From: Janthinobacterium sp. GW458P
GTDB taxonomy: Bacteria; Pseudomonadota; Gammaproteobacteria; Burkholderiales; Burkholderiaceae_D
NCBI RefSeq assembly: GCF_002127585.1
Contig: NZ_NEGZ01000008.1
Span: 70,841-134,840 of the forward strand
Length of the DNA stretch: 64,000 nucleotides
Direction of reading: 5' to 3'
Shown here: one piece after another, positions 1 to 8,547 of the stretch
Numbering within the stretch: the first letter of the stretch is position 1
Layout of the letters: each line of letters begins with the position of its first letter
The notes under the pieces: model-generated
What the model was told of the DNA's origin: nothing
What the model saw: the letters and a program-made list of their open reading frames with translations, nothing else
The model's database searches: none
Program-made: the position numbers and the translations under genes

Positions 1-674
1 TGCTCGCGCGGCGCCAGGGCCTCCATGGTGCCCGTCGCCTCCTGCACATGAAACGGCACGCCGAAGTGGTCGGCGAGGATGCGCGCCATGGCGATGGACG
101 AGATGTTGCGTTGCTGTAGCAAGCCGCTGTACAGGCCGATGGCTTCGTCCTCGCCGCCGCCGGGACGGCAGCCTGCCAGGGCCAGCAAGCTGGGCAGGAA
201 GGCCTGGCGCAGGGGGCCGTGTTCGATGCGGTATTTGCGCCAGGCCTGGTAGAACAGGGCGATGGCGCGGCTGGAAAACAGGTCGAGAAAGGCGCGCGGA
301 GCGTGGTCGCGCTCGTCGTGCTGGTGGGCCGCGATGCGCTCCGAGTAGTGGCTGGGCAAGACGCCGTTGCTGCCCAAGAGGCCCATGAACGTGGGCGTGA
401 GGTGCAGCTGCCGCAGCTGGCCGGACTGCAGTGCCTGTAGCAGGGCAGCGGCGTTGTCCTGCGCCGCCAGCGTCTCGATCTGGCTGGCAGGGAAGCGCAG
501 CGAGATGCTGTTGTCGAAGCGCACGATGTTCGCCAGCGCCGCGTCTTCATCGAAGCCGTGTTCTCCCAGCCACGCCAGCAGCAGGTGCAGGGCCTGGAAG
601 CACTCGAAGCGCTGCGGCGCGGCGAGCAGCTGGCCGATTATGCTGACGTCGTTTCGGCGAAGCAGGCTGGGCAT
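1..674 (-). CDS. tssG: Type VI secretion baseplate protein TssG (partial)
   Basis: N-terminal 224 residues of TssG (ImpH/VasB), a component of the type VI secretion baseplate wedge, where it works with TssF, TssE and TssK. The translation begins MPSLLRRNDVSIIGQLLAAP and contains the family hallmark LTPTFMGLLGSNGVLPSHYS near residues 92-111, followed by a YSERIAAHQHDERDHAPRAF-type segment also typical of TssG. The ATG at 674 lies inside the end of tssF (37-nt overlap), so the two are translationally coupled. The gene leaves the window on the left, so the C-terminal third is unseen. The family call is firm; substrate and role of this particular T6SS cannot be told. Confidence 0.93.
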   Translation of the reverse strand, partial: MPSLLRRNDVSIIGQLLAAPQRFECFQALHLLLAWLGEHGFDEDAALANIVRFDNSISLRFPASQIETLAAQDNAAALLQALQSGQLRQLHLTPTFMGLLGSNGVLPSHYSERIAAHQHDERDHAPRAFLDLFSSRAIALFYQAWRKYRIEHGPLRQAFLPSLLALAGCRPGGGEDEAIGLYSGLLQQRNISSIAMARILADHFGVPFHVQEATGTMEALAPRE

Positions 675-2485
675 CGTATGAGTTCCTTGCCGCTGCGCGC
701 AGAGAGCAGCGTCAGTTGGCTAAAGCAGTTGAGCTGGCTGTTCATGGCGAAATAGCGCTGCAGCACCTGCGCGAAGATGTACACGCTGCTGCCGACAAAG
801 GCGTGCTCGTCGATGCCCAGGCGGATGGCGATGCCGGGCATCAGGGAGGGAAACGGGACGGTTGGCATCCAGTCGCGCGTGCTGCCGTGTTCGAGCGTGA
901 CGATGCCCTGGATCAGGACTTGCGTGGCGGGCGAGCGGGGCAGGTCGTACAGGCTGAGCATTTTCTGGAATTCAGCCAGTCCCGCCTGCGTCAGGCTGGA
1001 GTAATTGAGCGACAGGTGCGAGATCAATTGCCACTGTGCGTCATTCTCCGTACTGAAACGCATGCTGGCCGAGGGCTTGCGCAGGAAGCGCACGGGGACG
1101 CCGTCCGGCACCTCCTCGGCCAGCAAGTCGCCGCCGGGCAAGCCGTAGTGCAGGTGAGCGGGCAAGTCGCGGTTGCTGCACAGCAGCCGCGTCGAGACCG
1201 TGGCGCAGGCCGCGCTGCCCGGCGAAAACTGCGGGTCGATCAGGCTCAGGCGCATTTCATGGCCGGGGCTGACGGCGGCCACGGCTTCGTCGCGGCGCGC
1301 CAGCCAGTATAGGCCATGTTCCTGGTCCTGCCCGGCCTGAGAACCCTGCAGCGAGGCATACAGCGGCAGAAACGTGCTCAGGCGTTCCCCGGCCGCATCC
1401 TTGCGCGCGAGGGTGACGGCATCGATGCTGTGGATGTCGTAGGCGAATGCATGCGTGGCGTCGGCCACCAGCGCATGGTCGGGCTGCGTATGCGCGAGGC
1501 GGATCGGCACGCCGGACTTGGCGAACAGGTTGACGACGGGCGTGCAGCCCAGCAGCAGATTGTCGCGGCTGACGCCGGACAATAGCCGTGCTTCGTGGCT
1601 GTCGCTGCGCACGCCCTTGAGCGGCAGGTGCAGGATGAACCGGCGGCACTGTTTCGGCAGCAGGGCGGCCAGCAGGGACCAGGCGATATCGACGAAATGA
1701 AATTTTTCCGGAAAGGCGAAATACTCGGTCAGCAGGCGCAGGGCCGGATGCGAGCGGGCGCAAAACGGGATCAGCGCGTCGTCTTGCGCGTAGCCGGCCG
1801 GGGCCAGCGGCATGCCGTCGACGGCATGCCACGGGCCGCCTTCCTCCAGCGCCACGTACGCGCCCGCGCCGCGCAGGAACAGGGCGTCGAGCAGGGCCGC
1901 GCGCACGGACGGTTCCCCATCGGCAAACACGCGCAGATTGGCAAGCCCCGCCTGGTCCAGATGGTAAAGGTCGCTGCTGCTGCTGAACTCGATGCTGAGC
2001 AGGGCGCTGGCGCCTTGCGGCAGGCGCAGGCCGGGCGGCGCGTCCAGGAGGGGCGAGAAATGCAGGCGAGAAATGGCCAGCGGCGCCAGGGTCACGTCAT
2101 ACGCGCTGGTGAACTTGCAGGCCACGCCCCGCACCGGCTGCGAGCGCAGCACGGTGCCGCGCGCAACGTGCGTCAGCTGGCCGCCCGGCGCTTCTTCCTG
2201 GGCCATGCGGACGATGGAGCACGAGGGAAACGGCCGCAGGTAGTGCGGGTACAAGGTTTCCAGTAGGGAATTGGTGAACTGCGGATAGGCGTCGTCGAGG
2301 CGCTTGGCGACCCTGGCCGTGAGCAGGGCGACGGACTGGATCAGGCGTTCGACGTGCGGGTCTTCGCACGTCTCGCCGGCGATCAGCAGGCGCCCGGCCG
2401 CTTTCGGATAGCGGCTGGAAAACGCGCGCGTGTACTGGCGGAACAGGCCCAGCTCACGTTCGTAATACGGCAGCAGTTGTTCCAC
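638..2485 (-). CDS. tssF: Type VI secretion baseplate protein TssF
   Basis: Full-length TssF (ImpG/VasA), 615 aa, the usual family size, a structural protein of the cytoplasmic T6SS baseplate that forms the wedge with TssG. The N-terminus MEQLLPYYERELGLFRQYTR and the following PKAAGRL block match the family start (xxLLxYYxREL...FAxxYPKxAGRL). The start is a GTG at 2485 with a GAAGAG-like ribosome site about ten bases upstream; the frame stays open a little further but has no better start. It overlaps tssG. No tssE or sheath gene precedes it: the upstream neighbour is an unrelated outer-membrane protein, so tssF appears to be the first gene of this T6SS segment. Confidence 0.95.
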   Translation of the reverse strand: MEQLLPYYERELGLFRQYTRAFSSRYPKAAGRLLIAGETCEDPHVERLIQSVALLTARVAKRLDDAYPQFTNSLLETLYPHYLRPFPSCSIVRMAQEEAPGGQLTHVARGTVLRSQPVRGVACKFTSAYDVTLAPLAISRLHFSPLLDAPPGLRLPQGASALLSIEFSSSSDLYHLDQAGLANLRVFADGEPSVRAALLDALFLRGAGAYVALEEGGPWHAVDGMPLAPAGYAQDDALIPFCARSHPALRLLTEYFAFPEKFHFVDIAWSLLAALLPKQCRRFILHLPLKGVRSDSHEARLLSGVSRDNLLLGCTPVVNLFAKSGVPIRLAHTQPDHALVADATHAFAYDIHSIDAVTLARKDAAGERLSTFLPLYASLQGSQAGQDQEHGLYWLARRDEAVAAVSPGHEMRLSLIDPQFSPGSAACATVSTRLLCSNRDLPAHLHYGLPGGDLLAEEVPDGVPVRFLRKPSASMRFSTENDAQWQLISHLSLNYSSLTQAGLAEFQKMLSLYDLPRSPATQVLIQGIVTLEHGSTRDWMPTVPFPSLMPGIAIRLGIDEHAFVGSSVYIFAQVLQRYFAMNSQLNCFSQLTLLSARSGKELIRCPACFAETTSA

Positions 2486-2563
2486 GGTCGCGCTCTTCGC
2501 CAGCTGGAAAGCTTCATGCTGGCATCAGGCGCGATCGTGGGTGTTGATACGTGACAATGATTC

Positions 2564-3427
2564 TTAGAAATGGTACTCCGCGCGTATCATCGGCGTCTTC
2601 GCCGTTTGCCCCACATTGCCCGTGGTGGCGGCCGAATTGCCGAACTTGTTCTTCCAGTACTGGTACTCGATGCCTACGCGGAAGGTATTCTTGGCGCTGC
2701 CCAGAGCCGCGCCCACGTCGTACATCACCTGCATGTCGATATTCGTTTCCGCGGCCGTGTCGCGCCCCACTTCATCCTTGCCTTTTGAATCGATGAGGTT
2801 GAAAAAGCCTTCGAACGAGAACAGCGGCGACAAGGGGATGGCCCAGGCGCCCGTCAGCATGGCGTGCGTTTTATACGTGTAGCGTCCCGTCACTTGCGAG
2901 ATGGGCGGGAAGGCGCCGCTGGGGGCGTTGCTTTCGCGCAGCAACAGCAGGCTGGTGTTGAAGAAGCCGGGCACGTCCCACATCAGGGTGGGGCCGGCCA
3001 CCAGCATGCGCTTGCGCGAGTTGTAGCCGACGTCATTTTTCGTGTTGACGTCGAAGCCGAGGGTGACGCCGACGCCGCGCACGGGGCCGAACTTGATGTC
3101 GCTGCCGCGCACCTTGCCGATGTCGATGGTGTTGCGGTATACCAGGTAGGCCTCTTGCGCGCCGGACGTCTTGCCGAGCGCGCCGGGGTCCTTGCTGTCC
3201 GAGATCAAAAAGTCCAGGTTGACGAAGTTGCTGCCGTATTTGTAGCCGCTGGCGTGCGTGATGGCAAAGATGTTTTTCTTGATGTCGTCCGGGTTGAACG
3301 GCTCGCGGTAATCATTGCCGGCGCGCCAGCTCAGCGCGGTATCGCTCCATTCGGCAGCCTGGGCGGTCGCACCCACGCCGAGGGTGGTAGTGAGGCAGAG
3401 CAACAGACACGGTATGGTTTTTGGCAC
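2564..3427 (-). CDS. Tsx-like outer-membrane nucleoside channel protein
   Basis: 287 aa with a cleavable signal peptide (about residues 1-24, ending AQAA before EWSD) and a C-terminal phenylalanine in a final beta strand (IRAEYHF), the outer-membrane barrel insertion signal. Alternating amphipathic strands run throughout. It resembles the Tsx/OmpK-type outer envelope proteins that form nucleoside-selective channels; the similarity is moderate, so channel specificity is inferred mainly from context. It is transcribed divergently from a complete BMP-type nucleoside ABC transporter starting at 3830, which would supply the inner-membrane step. Only 78 bp separate its stop codon from tssF, with no clear terminator, so some read-through into the secretion genes is possible. 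Confidence 0.72.
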   Translation of the reverse strand: MPKTIPCLLLCLTTTLGVGATAQAAEWSDTALSWRAGNDYREPFNPDDIKKNIFAITHASGYKYGSNFVNLDFLISDSKDPGALGKTSGAQEAYLVYRNTIDIGKVRGSDIKFGPVRGVGVTLGFDVNTKNDVGYNSRKRMLVAGPTLMWDVPGFFNTSLLLLRESNAPSGAFPPISQVTGRYTYKTHAMLTGAWAIPLSPLFSFEGFFNLIDSKGKDEVGRDTAAETNIDMQVMYDVGAALGSAKNTFRVGIEYQYWKNKFGNSAATTGNVGQTAKTPMIRAEYHF

Positions 3428-3829
3428 TTTCGGCTCCTGATGGCGGTGTTGGAAAACGGGAACGGGGGATGGCAGGGCGCAGGGGGGCGCCCACTAGCGC
3501 GCAGGTAGCGCCGCAATGCGGCACTGCGCGCCGTTCAATCCATGATGCGAGCATCGCCGCGTCGGGCGATATGTCTTGTCTGCATACTTACTATCAGTTC
3601 TTGCATATAATCATCGCACCTTCTCGCCCTTGCGGGGCAAGGCGGCCGCTGTAAAGCTGATAATTTTTTTCAAAATTGTAGACAGGTGTTGTTTTTTTGT
3701 GGAAATAGAAATGCGCGCCGCCACGCCATCCCCCAAGCGCCGCGGATGCCGATACGATAGAGACAACAGCTTGATTTTTATACCGGCGACCATGCCGGCG
3801 ACCCCCGCAGCGAGGCACGAAAAAAAACA
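3428..3829. promoter_or_regulatory. Divergent regulatory region of the nucleoside uptake locus
   Basis: 402 bp without a supported gene between the outer-membrane channel and the ABC operon. A perfect sigma-70 -10 hexamer TATAAT lies at 3606-3611 on the plus strand without a convincing -35 at normal spacing. An AT-rich stretch follows at about 3655-3710, with a TTGTAGACAG half-palindrome (TTGT-N2-ACAG). The last 39 bases (3792-3833) contain a 13-residue frame ending in TGA that overlaps the ATG of the ATPase gene. I see no purine riboswitch core. Confidence 0.5.
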
Positions 3830-5344
3830 ATGACGGCACGCCTGGAATTACACGACATCAGCAAGCGCTATCCGTCCGTGGTGGCCAATGACGGCATCGA
3901 TCTCACCGTCGCGCCGGGGCAGATCCACGCCGTGCTCGGCGAAAACGGCGCCGGCAAGTCGACCTTAATGAAAATCATCTACGGCGCCGTGCAGCCCGAC
4001 GGCGGGCGCATCGTGTGGAATGGCCGCGAGGTCGACATCGCCAACCCGTCGGCCGCGCGCGCGCTCGGCATCGCCATGGTGTTCCAGCACTTTTCCCTGT
4101 TCGACACGCTCACCGTGACGGAAAACATCGCCCTCGGTTTGCCCGCCGGCACCAACATGGCGGAGCTGGCCCAGCGCATCGAAGCGACGGCGCGCCAGTA
4201 CGGCCTGGACCTGGAGCCGCAGCGCCACGTCCACACGCTGTCCGTCGGCGAATGCCAGCGCGTGGAAATCGTGCGCGCCCTGCTGGCCAAGCCGCAACTG
4301 CTGATCCTCGATGAACCGACCTCCGTGCTGACGCCGGGCGCCGTGGAAAAGCTGTTCGCTACCCTGCGCCAGCTGGCGGCCGAAGGCTGCAGCATCCTGT
4401 ACATCAGCCACAAGCTCGACGAAATCCGCGCCCTGTGCCATACGTGCACGGTGGTGCGCGCCGGCAAGAATGCGGGCGTGTGCGACCCGTCGCAAGAGTC
4501 GGCAGCCAGCCTGTCGCGCATGATGATAGGCGCCGAGCCGCCCGCCGTCACGCGCGTGGCGCGCACGCCCGGCGCGGCCATGTTGAGCGTGCGCAATCTG
4601 CATTTGCCGAAGAGCCATCCGTTCGCCACGCAATTGATCGATATCCATTTCGACGTGCGGGCCGGCGAGATCGTCGGCATCGCCGGCGTGTCCGGCAATG
4701 GCCAGCAGGAGTTGCTGGCGGCCCTGTCGGGCGAGGACTTGCGCGCGGCCGCCGCCAGCATCGTGCTCAACGGCACGCCTGCCGGGCGCTTGCCGCCGGG
4801 CCGCCGCCGCGCCCTCGGTTTCGGCTTCGTGCCGGAGGAGCGGCTGGGACGCGGTGCCGTGCCCGACATGGCGCTGGCCGACAACGTGTTGTTGAGCTTG
4901 CAGACCCCGGCCACCATCCGCCACGGCTTCCTGCGCCGTGGCGCGATCGCGCAGCGGGCCGCCGCCATCATCGCCCGCTTCCAGGTGAAGGCGGGCGGGC
5001 CGCAGGCGCTGGCGCGCAGCCTGTCTGGAGGTAATTTGCAGAAATACATAGTCGGACGCGAAGTCATGCGCGAACCCACGGTGCTGGTGGTGGCGCAGCC
5101 GACCTGGGGCGTGGACGTGGGCGCGGCCGCGCAAATCCGCGCCGAATTGCTGGCCCTGCGCGACGCGGGCTGTGCCTTGCTCATCGTGTCGGAAGAACTC
5201 GATGAATTGTTCGAGATCAGCGACCGCCTGCTGGTGATGGCAAAAGGAAAAATTTCGCCGTCCCTGGACGTGGCCGAGGCCAGCGTGGATCTCGTGGGGC
5301 AATGGATGAGCGGACTGTGGCCGCGGGAGGCTGTCCATGGCTAA
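3830..5344 (+). CDS. Nucleoside ABC transporter, double ATP-binding subunit (YufO/NupA type)
   Basis: 504-aa tandem ABC ATPase that energises import of nucleosides or purine-like solutes. The first domain has Walker A GENGAGKST (about residue 37), signature LSVGECQRVEI and Walker B LLILDEPTS. The second has the degenerate Walker A of this family (AGVSGNGQQELL), signature LSGGNLQKYIVGRE and the atypical Walker B VLVVAQPTWGVDVG, as usual for sugar/nucleoside CUT2-like importers. It is first in a four-gene operon with two permeases and a BMP binding protein. The SD is poor (GAGG about 14 nt upstream), and a short upstream frame ends in an ATGA overlap with this start, which may couple its translation. 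Confidence 0.92.
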   Translation: MTARLELHDISKRYPSVVANDGIDLTVAPGQIHAVLGENGAGKSTLMKIIYGAVQPDGGRIVWNGREVDIANPSAARALGIAMVFQHFSLFDTLTVTENIALGLPAGTNMAELAQRIEATARQYGLDLEPQRHVHTLSVGECQRVEIVRALLAKPQLLILDEPTSVLTPGAVEKLFATLRQLAAEGCSILYISHKLDEIRALCHTCTVVRAGKNAGVCDPSQESAASLSRMMIGAEPPAVTRVARTPGAAMLSVRNLHLPKSHPFATQLIDIHFDVRAGEIVGIAGVSGNGQQELLAALSGEDLRAAAASIVLNGTPAGRLPPGRRRALGFGFVPEERLGRGAVPDMALADNVLLSLQTPATIRHGFLRRGAIAQRAAAIIARFQVKAGGPQALARSLSGGNLQKYIVGREVMREPTVLVVAQPTWGVDVGAAAQIRAELLALRDAGCALLIVSEELDELFEISDRLLVMAKGKISPSLDVAEASVDLVGQWMSGLWPREAVHG

Positions 5345-6413
5345 GTTCGCCTTGCGCCTGGAAGCCCGTCCGACGCCGTCGCGGCTGATGTCGTGGCTGT
5401 CGCCCGTGCTGGCCGTGCTGCTGACCGTGCTGTGCGGCGCGCTGCTGTTTGTTGCGCTGGGACACGATCCCTTGGCCGGCCTGGCCGTGTTTTTCGTCGA
5501 ACCCTTGCGCGACGCGCACGGCTGGTCCGAGCTGGGCATCAAGGTGGCGCCCCTGCTCTTGATCGCCGTCGGCCTGGCTATTTGTTTCCGCGCCAACATC
5601 TACAACATCGGCGCGGAAGGGCAGCTGACCCTGGGCGCCATCTGCGGCGGCGCGGCGGCCCTGTACCTCGACGACGGAATCGGCGGCGCGGCCGTCATCG
5701 GCATTTCCCTGCTGGCCGGCATGGCGGGCGGCATGGCGTGGGCGGGGCTGGTGGCCTGGCTGCGCGACCGCTACAACGCCAGCGAAATCCTCGTCTCGCT
5801 GATGCTGGTCTACATCGCCCAGTTGCTGCTCAGCTATCTCGTGTATGGCGTGCTGCGCGACCCGGAAGGCTACAATTTTCCACAATCGAAACTGCTGTCC
5901 GACGGCTTGCTGCTGCCGATGCTCGTCAGCGATACGCGCTTGCACGTGGGTATCGTGTTTGCCCTGCTGGCCTCGCTGGGCGGCTGGCTGTATCTGTCGC
6001 GCAGCATAGCCGGCTTCCGCCTGCGCGTGGGCGGCATGGCGCCCGCCGCCGCCCGTTATGCGGGCTTTTCCTCGCGCAAGACCCTATGGTCGTCGATGCT
6101 GATCTGCGGCGCCCTGTCCGGCCTGGCGGGCGTGTGCGAAGTGCTGGGGCCGATGGGACAGCTGACACCCACGGTCTCGCCCGGCTACGGCTTTGCCGCC
6201 ATCATCGTCGCCTTCGTGGGACGGCTGCATCCCGTGGGCGTGATTTTTTCCAGCTTCGTCATGGCCCTGTTCTATATCGGCGGCGAACTGGCGCAATCGC
6301 GCCTGGGTCTGCCCAGCGCCATCACGGGCGTGTTCCAGGGCATCCTGCTGTTTGCCTTGCTCGCTTGCGATGTGTTGATCCAATACAAACTGCGCTGGAG
6401 GAAACATGGATAA
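5337..6413 (+). CDS. Nucleoside ABC transporter permease 1 (YufP/NupB type)
   Basis: 358-aa inner-membrane permease of the BPD_transp_2 family with about nine to ten hydrophobic segments and the conserved block FRANIYNIGAEGQLTLGAI near residue 83, which contains the coupling/translocation motif NIGxEGQ of branched-chain and nucleoside permeases. It pairs with the next permease to form the membrane channel driven by the upstream ATPase. The ATG overlaps the ATPase gene by 8 nt and is preceded by GGAGG, so expression is coupled. The gene overlaps the following permease by another 8 nt. Specificity for nucleosides is inferred from the family and the BMP partner. Confidence 0.92.
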   Translation: MAKFALRLEARPTPSRLMSWLSPVLAVLLTVLCGALLFVALGHDPLAGLAVFFVEPLRDAHGWSELGIKVAPLLLIAVGLAICFRANIYNIGAEGQLTLGAICGGAAALYLDDGIGGAAVIGISLLAGMAGGMAWAGLVAWLRDRYNASEILVSLMLVYIAQLLLSYLVYGVLRDPEGYNFPQSKLLSDGLLLPMLVSDTRLHVGIVFALLASLGGWLYLSRSIAGFRLRVGGMAPAAARYAGFSSRKTLWSSMLICGALSGLAGVCEVLGPMGQLTPTVSPGYGFAAIIVAFVGRLHPVGVIFSSFVMALFYIGGELAQSRLGLPSAITGVFQGILLFALLACDVLIQYKLRWRKHG

Positions 6414-7335
6414 CCTGGCCCTGACGATCGCGCCCTTGATCGCCGCCAGCATCAACGCGGGCACGCCGCTGATGCTGGCCGCCCTCGGTTTATTGGTGAA
6501 TGAAAAAGCGGGCGTGGTGAACCTGGGCGCGGAGGGCATGATGCTGGTCTCGGCCATCACGGGCTTTGCCGTGGCCGTCAACACGGGCAGCCCCACGCTG
6601 GGTTTTCTGGCGGGGGCGGGGGCCAGCATGGCGCTGTCGGGCTTCTTTGCCTGGCTGACCGTGTGGCTGGGCACGAACCAGTACGCGACGGGCCTGGCTT
6701 TATCTCTGTTCGGCGCGGGCGCGTCCACGTATATCGGCCTGAAGTACGTGGGCAACAGCCTGCACAACGGCCGCTTCGGCATCCCTTTACTGGAAGACAT
6801 TCCCGTGCTGGGGCCGGCCCTGTTCCGCCAGCATCCGATGGTGTATCTGGCGCTCTTGCTGTGCCTGGCCATCGCCTGGTTCTTGTACCGCACGCGGGCG
6901 GGACTCGTGCTGCGCGCCGTGGGCGAGTCGCCAGCGTCCGCGCATGCGCTCGGCTATCCCGTGCGCCGCATCCGCCTGGCGGCCGTGCTGTTCGGCGGCG
7001 CCTGCTGCGGCCTGGCCGGCGCCTTTTTGTCGCTCGTCTATACGCCGCTGTGGGTCGAGGGCATGGTGGCGGGACGCGGATGGATCGCCCTGGCGCTGAC
7101 CACGTTTGCCACCTGGCGCCCGGCGCGCGTGGTGGGCGGCGCCTACCTGTTCGGCGGCATCACGATTCTGACCTTCCACGCGCAGGCGCTGGGCGTGCCC
7201 ATCGCCTCGCAGCTGCTGTCGATGCTGCCCTACGTGGCGGCCATCGTCGTGCTGGTGCTGATCTCCAGCAATGCCAATTACATCAAGCTGAACATGCCCG
7301 CTTCATTGGGGAAAAATTTCACTCCCGGAAATTAA
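6406..7335 (+). CDS. Nucleoside ABC transporter permease 2 (YufQ/NupC type)
   Basis: 309-aa second permease, again BPD_transp_2, with about eight to nine membrane segments and the paralogous motif NEKAGVVNLGAEGMMLVSAI (about residues 29-48). It forms a heterodimer with the previous permease. The start ATG lies inside the preceding gene and follows a GGAGG ribosome site. Its stop is 20 bp before the binding-protein ATG, so all four genes are one transcription unit. Nothing unusual in length or composition. Confidence 0.92.
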   Translation: MDNLALTIAPLIAASINAGTPLMLAALGLLVNEKAGVVNLGAEGMMLVSAITGFAVAVNTGSPTLGFLAGAGASMALSGFFAWLTVWLGTNQYATGLALSLFGAGASTYIGLKYVGNSLHNGRFGIPLLEDIPVLGPALFRQHPMVYLALLLCLAIAWFLYRTRAGLVLRAVGESPASAHALGYPVRRIRLAAVLFGGACCGLAGAFLSLVYTPLWVEGMVAGRGWIALALTTFATWRPARVVGGAYLFGGITILTFHAQALGVPIASQLLSMLPYVAAIVVLVLISSNANYIKLNMPASLGKNFTPGN

Positions 7336-7355
7336 TCACTCACACAAGGAAAACC

Positions 7356-8432
7356 ATGTCCAAGAAACTATTGTGCGCCGCCGTCTGCAGTGTTGTTTTG
7401 ATGCCCGTCATGGCTGCCGCACCGGCCACCGTTCCGCTGAACGTCGGCTTCGTGTACATCAGCCCCATCGGCGACGCTGGCTGGACCACCCAGCACGACC
7501 TGGCCCGCAAGGAAATGGAAAAGGCGCTGGGCAACAAGATCAGCACCCGGTTCGTGGAAAACGTGCCGGAGAGCGCCGATGCCGAGCGCGTGATCCGCGA
7601 CCTGGCGCAGACGGGCAGCAAGCTGGTCATCACGACCTCGTTCGGCTACATGAATCCCACCTTGAAAGTGGCGAAACAATTTCCTAATGTGAAGTTCATC
7701 CATTTGACGGGCTACAAGACGGCGCCCAACGTGGCCAACACGAATGCGCGTTTCTACGAAGGCCGCTACCTGGCCGGCGTGCTGGCAGGCAAGATGAGCA
7801 AGACCCACGTGGCCGGCTACGTGGCGGCGTTTCCCATCCCGGAAGTGTTGCAGGGAGTTAACGCTTTCACGCGCGGCATGCGCAGCGTCGACCCCAAGGC
7901 GGAAGTGAAAGTGGTGTGGGTCAATAGCTGGTTCGATCCGGGCAAGGAACGCGACGCGGCCATCACCCTGATCGGCCAGGGCGCCGACGTGGTCACCCAC
8001 CACACGGACTCGACGGCCGTGGTGCAGGCAGCGGAAGAGAAGGGCAAGTATGCGATCGCCTACCACTCGGACATGAAAAAGTACGGACCGAAGGCGCAGC
8101 TGGCCGCCGTCACCCACCATTGGGGCGAGTACTACACGAAGCAGGCACAGGCCGTGCTGGACGGCACGTGGAAGTCCAGCAGCACCTGGGGCGGCATCAA
8201 GGATGGCATGGTCAAGCTGGAAGGCATCAATGCGGCCGTGCCGGCGGACGTGAAACAGTTCGTATTGGCGCGTGAGAAAGACTTGGTTGCAGGAAAACTC
8301 AATCCTTTCAGCGCGCCCATCAAGGATAACGACGGCAAAGTGCGGCTGGACAAGGGTGTGCTGGACGATGCGGCGCTGACGAAGATGGATTATTTTGTCG
8401 AAGGCGTGGCGGGTAAAGTTTCCGGAAAGTAA
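7356..8432 (+). CDS. BMP-family nucleoside-binding periplasmic protein
   Basis: 358-aa solute receptor of the BMP (PnrA-like/Med) family, which in characterised members binds purine and other nucleosides. A Sec signal peptide covers about residues 1-22 (MSKKLLCAAVCSVVLMPVMA), with no lipobox cysteine, so the mature protein is soluble in the periplasm. The mature start PLNVGFVYISPIGDAGWT is the classic BMP first strand and glycine loop. The frame is open far upstream through the permease gene, but ATG 7356 has an AAGGA site seven bases before it and begins the signal peptide. Last gene of the operon; a strong hairpin without a T-run follows at 8479. Confidence 0.93.
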   Translation: MSKKLLCAAVCSVVLMPVMAAAPATVPLNVGFVYISPIGDAGWTTQHDLARKEMEKALGNKISTRFVENVPESADAERVIRDLAQTGSKLVITTSFGYMNPTLKVAKQFPNVKFIHLTGYKTAPNVANTNARFYEGRYLAGVLAGKMSKTHVAGYVAAFPIPEVLQGVNAFTRGMRSVDPKAEVKVVWVNSWFDPGKERDAAITLIGQGADVVTHHTDSTAVVQAAEEKGKYAIAYHSDMKKYGPKAQLAAVTHHWGEYYTKQAQAVLDGTWKSSSTWGGIKDGMVKLEGINAAVPADVKQFVLAREKDLVAGKLNPFSAPIKDNDGKVRLDKGVLDDAALTKMDYFVEGVAGKVSGK

Positions 8433-8478
8433 TAGGGTTGCGTATAAACTTGCTGTAATATTGCCGGAAACGGGAGCC

Positions 8479-8502
8479 GGGCCGGGAGCGCATTCCCGGC
8501 CC
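8479..8502 (+). other. Intergenic hairpin after the ABC operon
   Basis: Perfect 9-bp inverted repeat GGGCCGGGA / TCCCGGCCC with a 6-nt loop, between the BMP gene and the HDOD gene. It lacks a T-tract, so it may stabilise the 3' end or mark a Rho-type end rather than act as an intrinsic terminator. Confidence 0.5.
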
Positions 8503-8547
8503 ATCCACACAGCAAGGCCAGCATTGGCCCGTAACGGAGACAGCATC

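Noticed and set aside
3428..3829. Purine or guanine riboswitch before the nucleoside ABC operon
   Set aside because: I looked for the conserved three-way-junction core and loop-loop pairs and could not find them; only AT-rich DNA and a promoter-like -10 are visible.
3965..5599. Long minus-strand frames opposite the ABC ATPase gene
   Set aside because: Shadow frames of a well-supported tandem ABC ATPase; no ribosome site and no protein-like composition.
6663..8432. Extended 589-residue BMP protein
   Set aside because: The first 231 codons are an alternative frame of permease 2; ATG 7356 starts a signal peptide after a good ribosome site.
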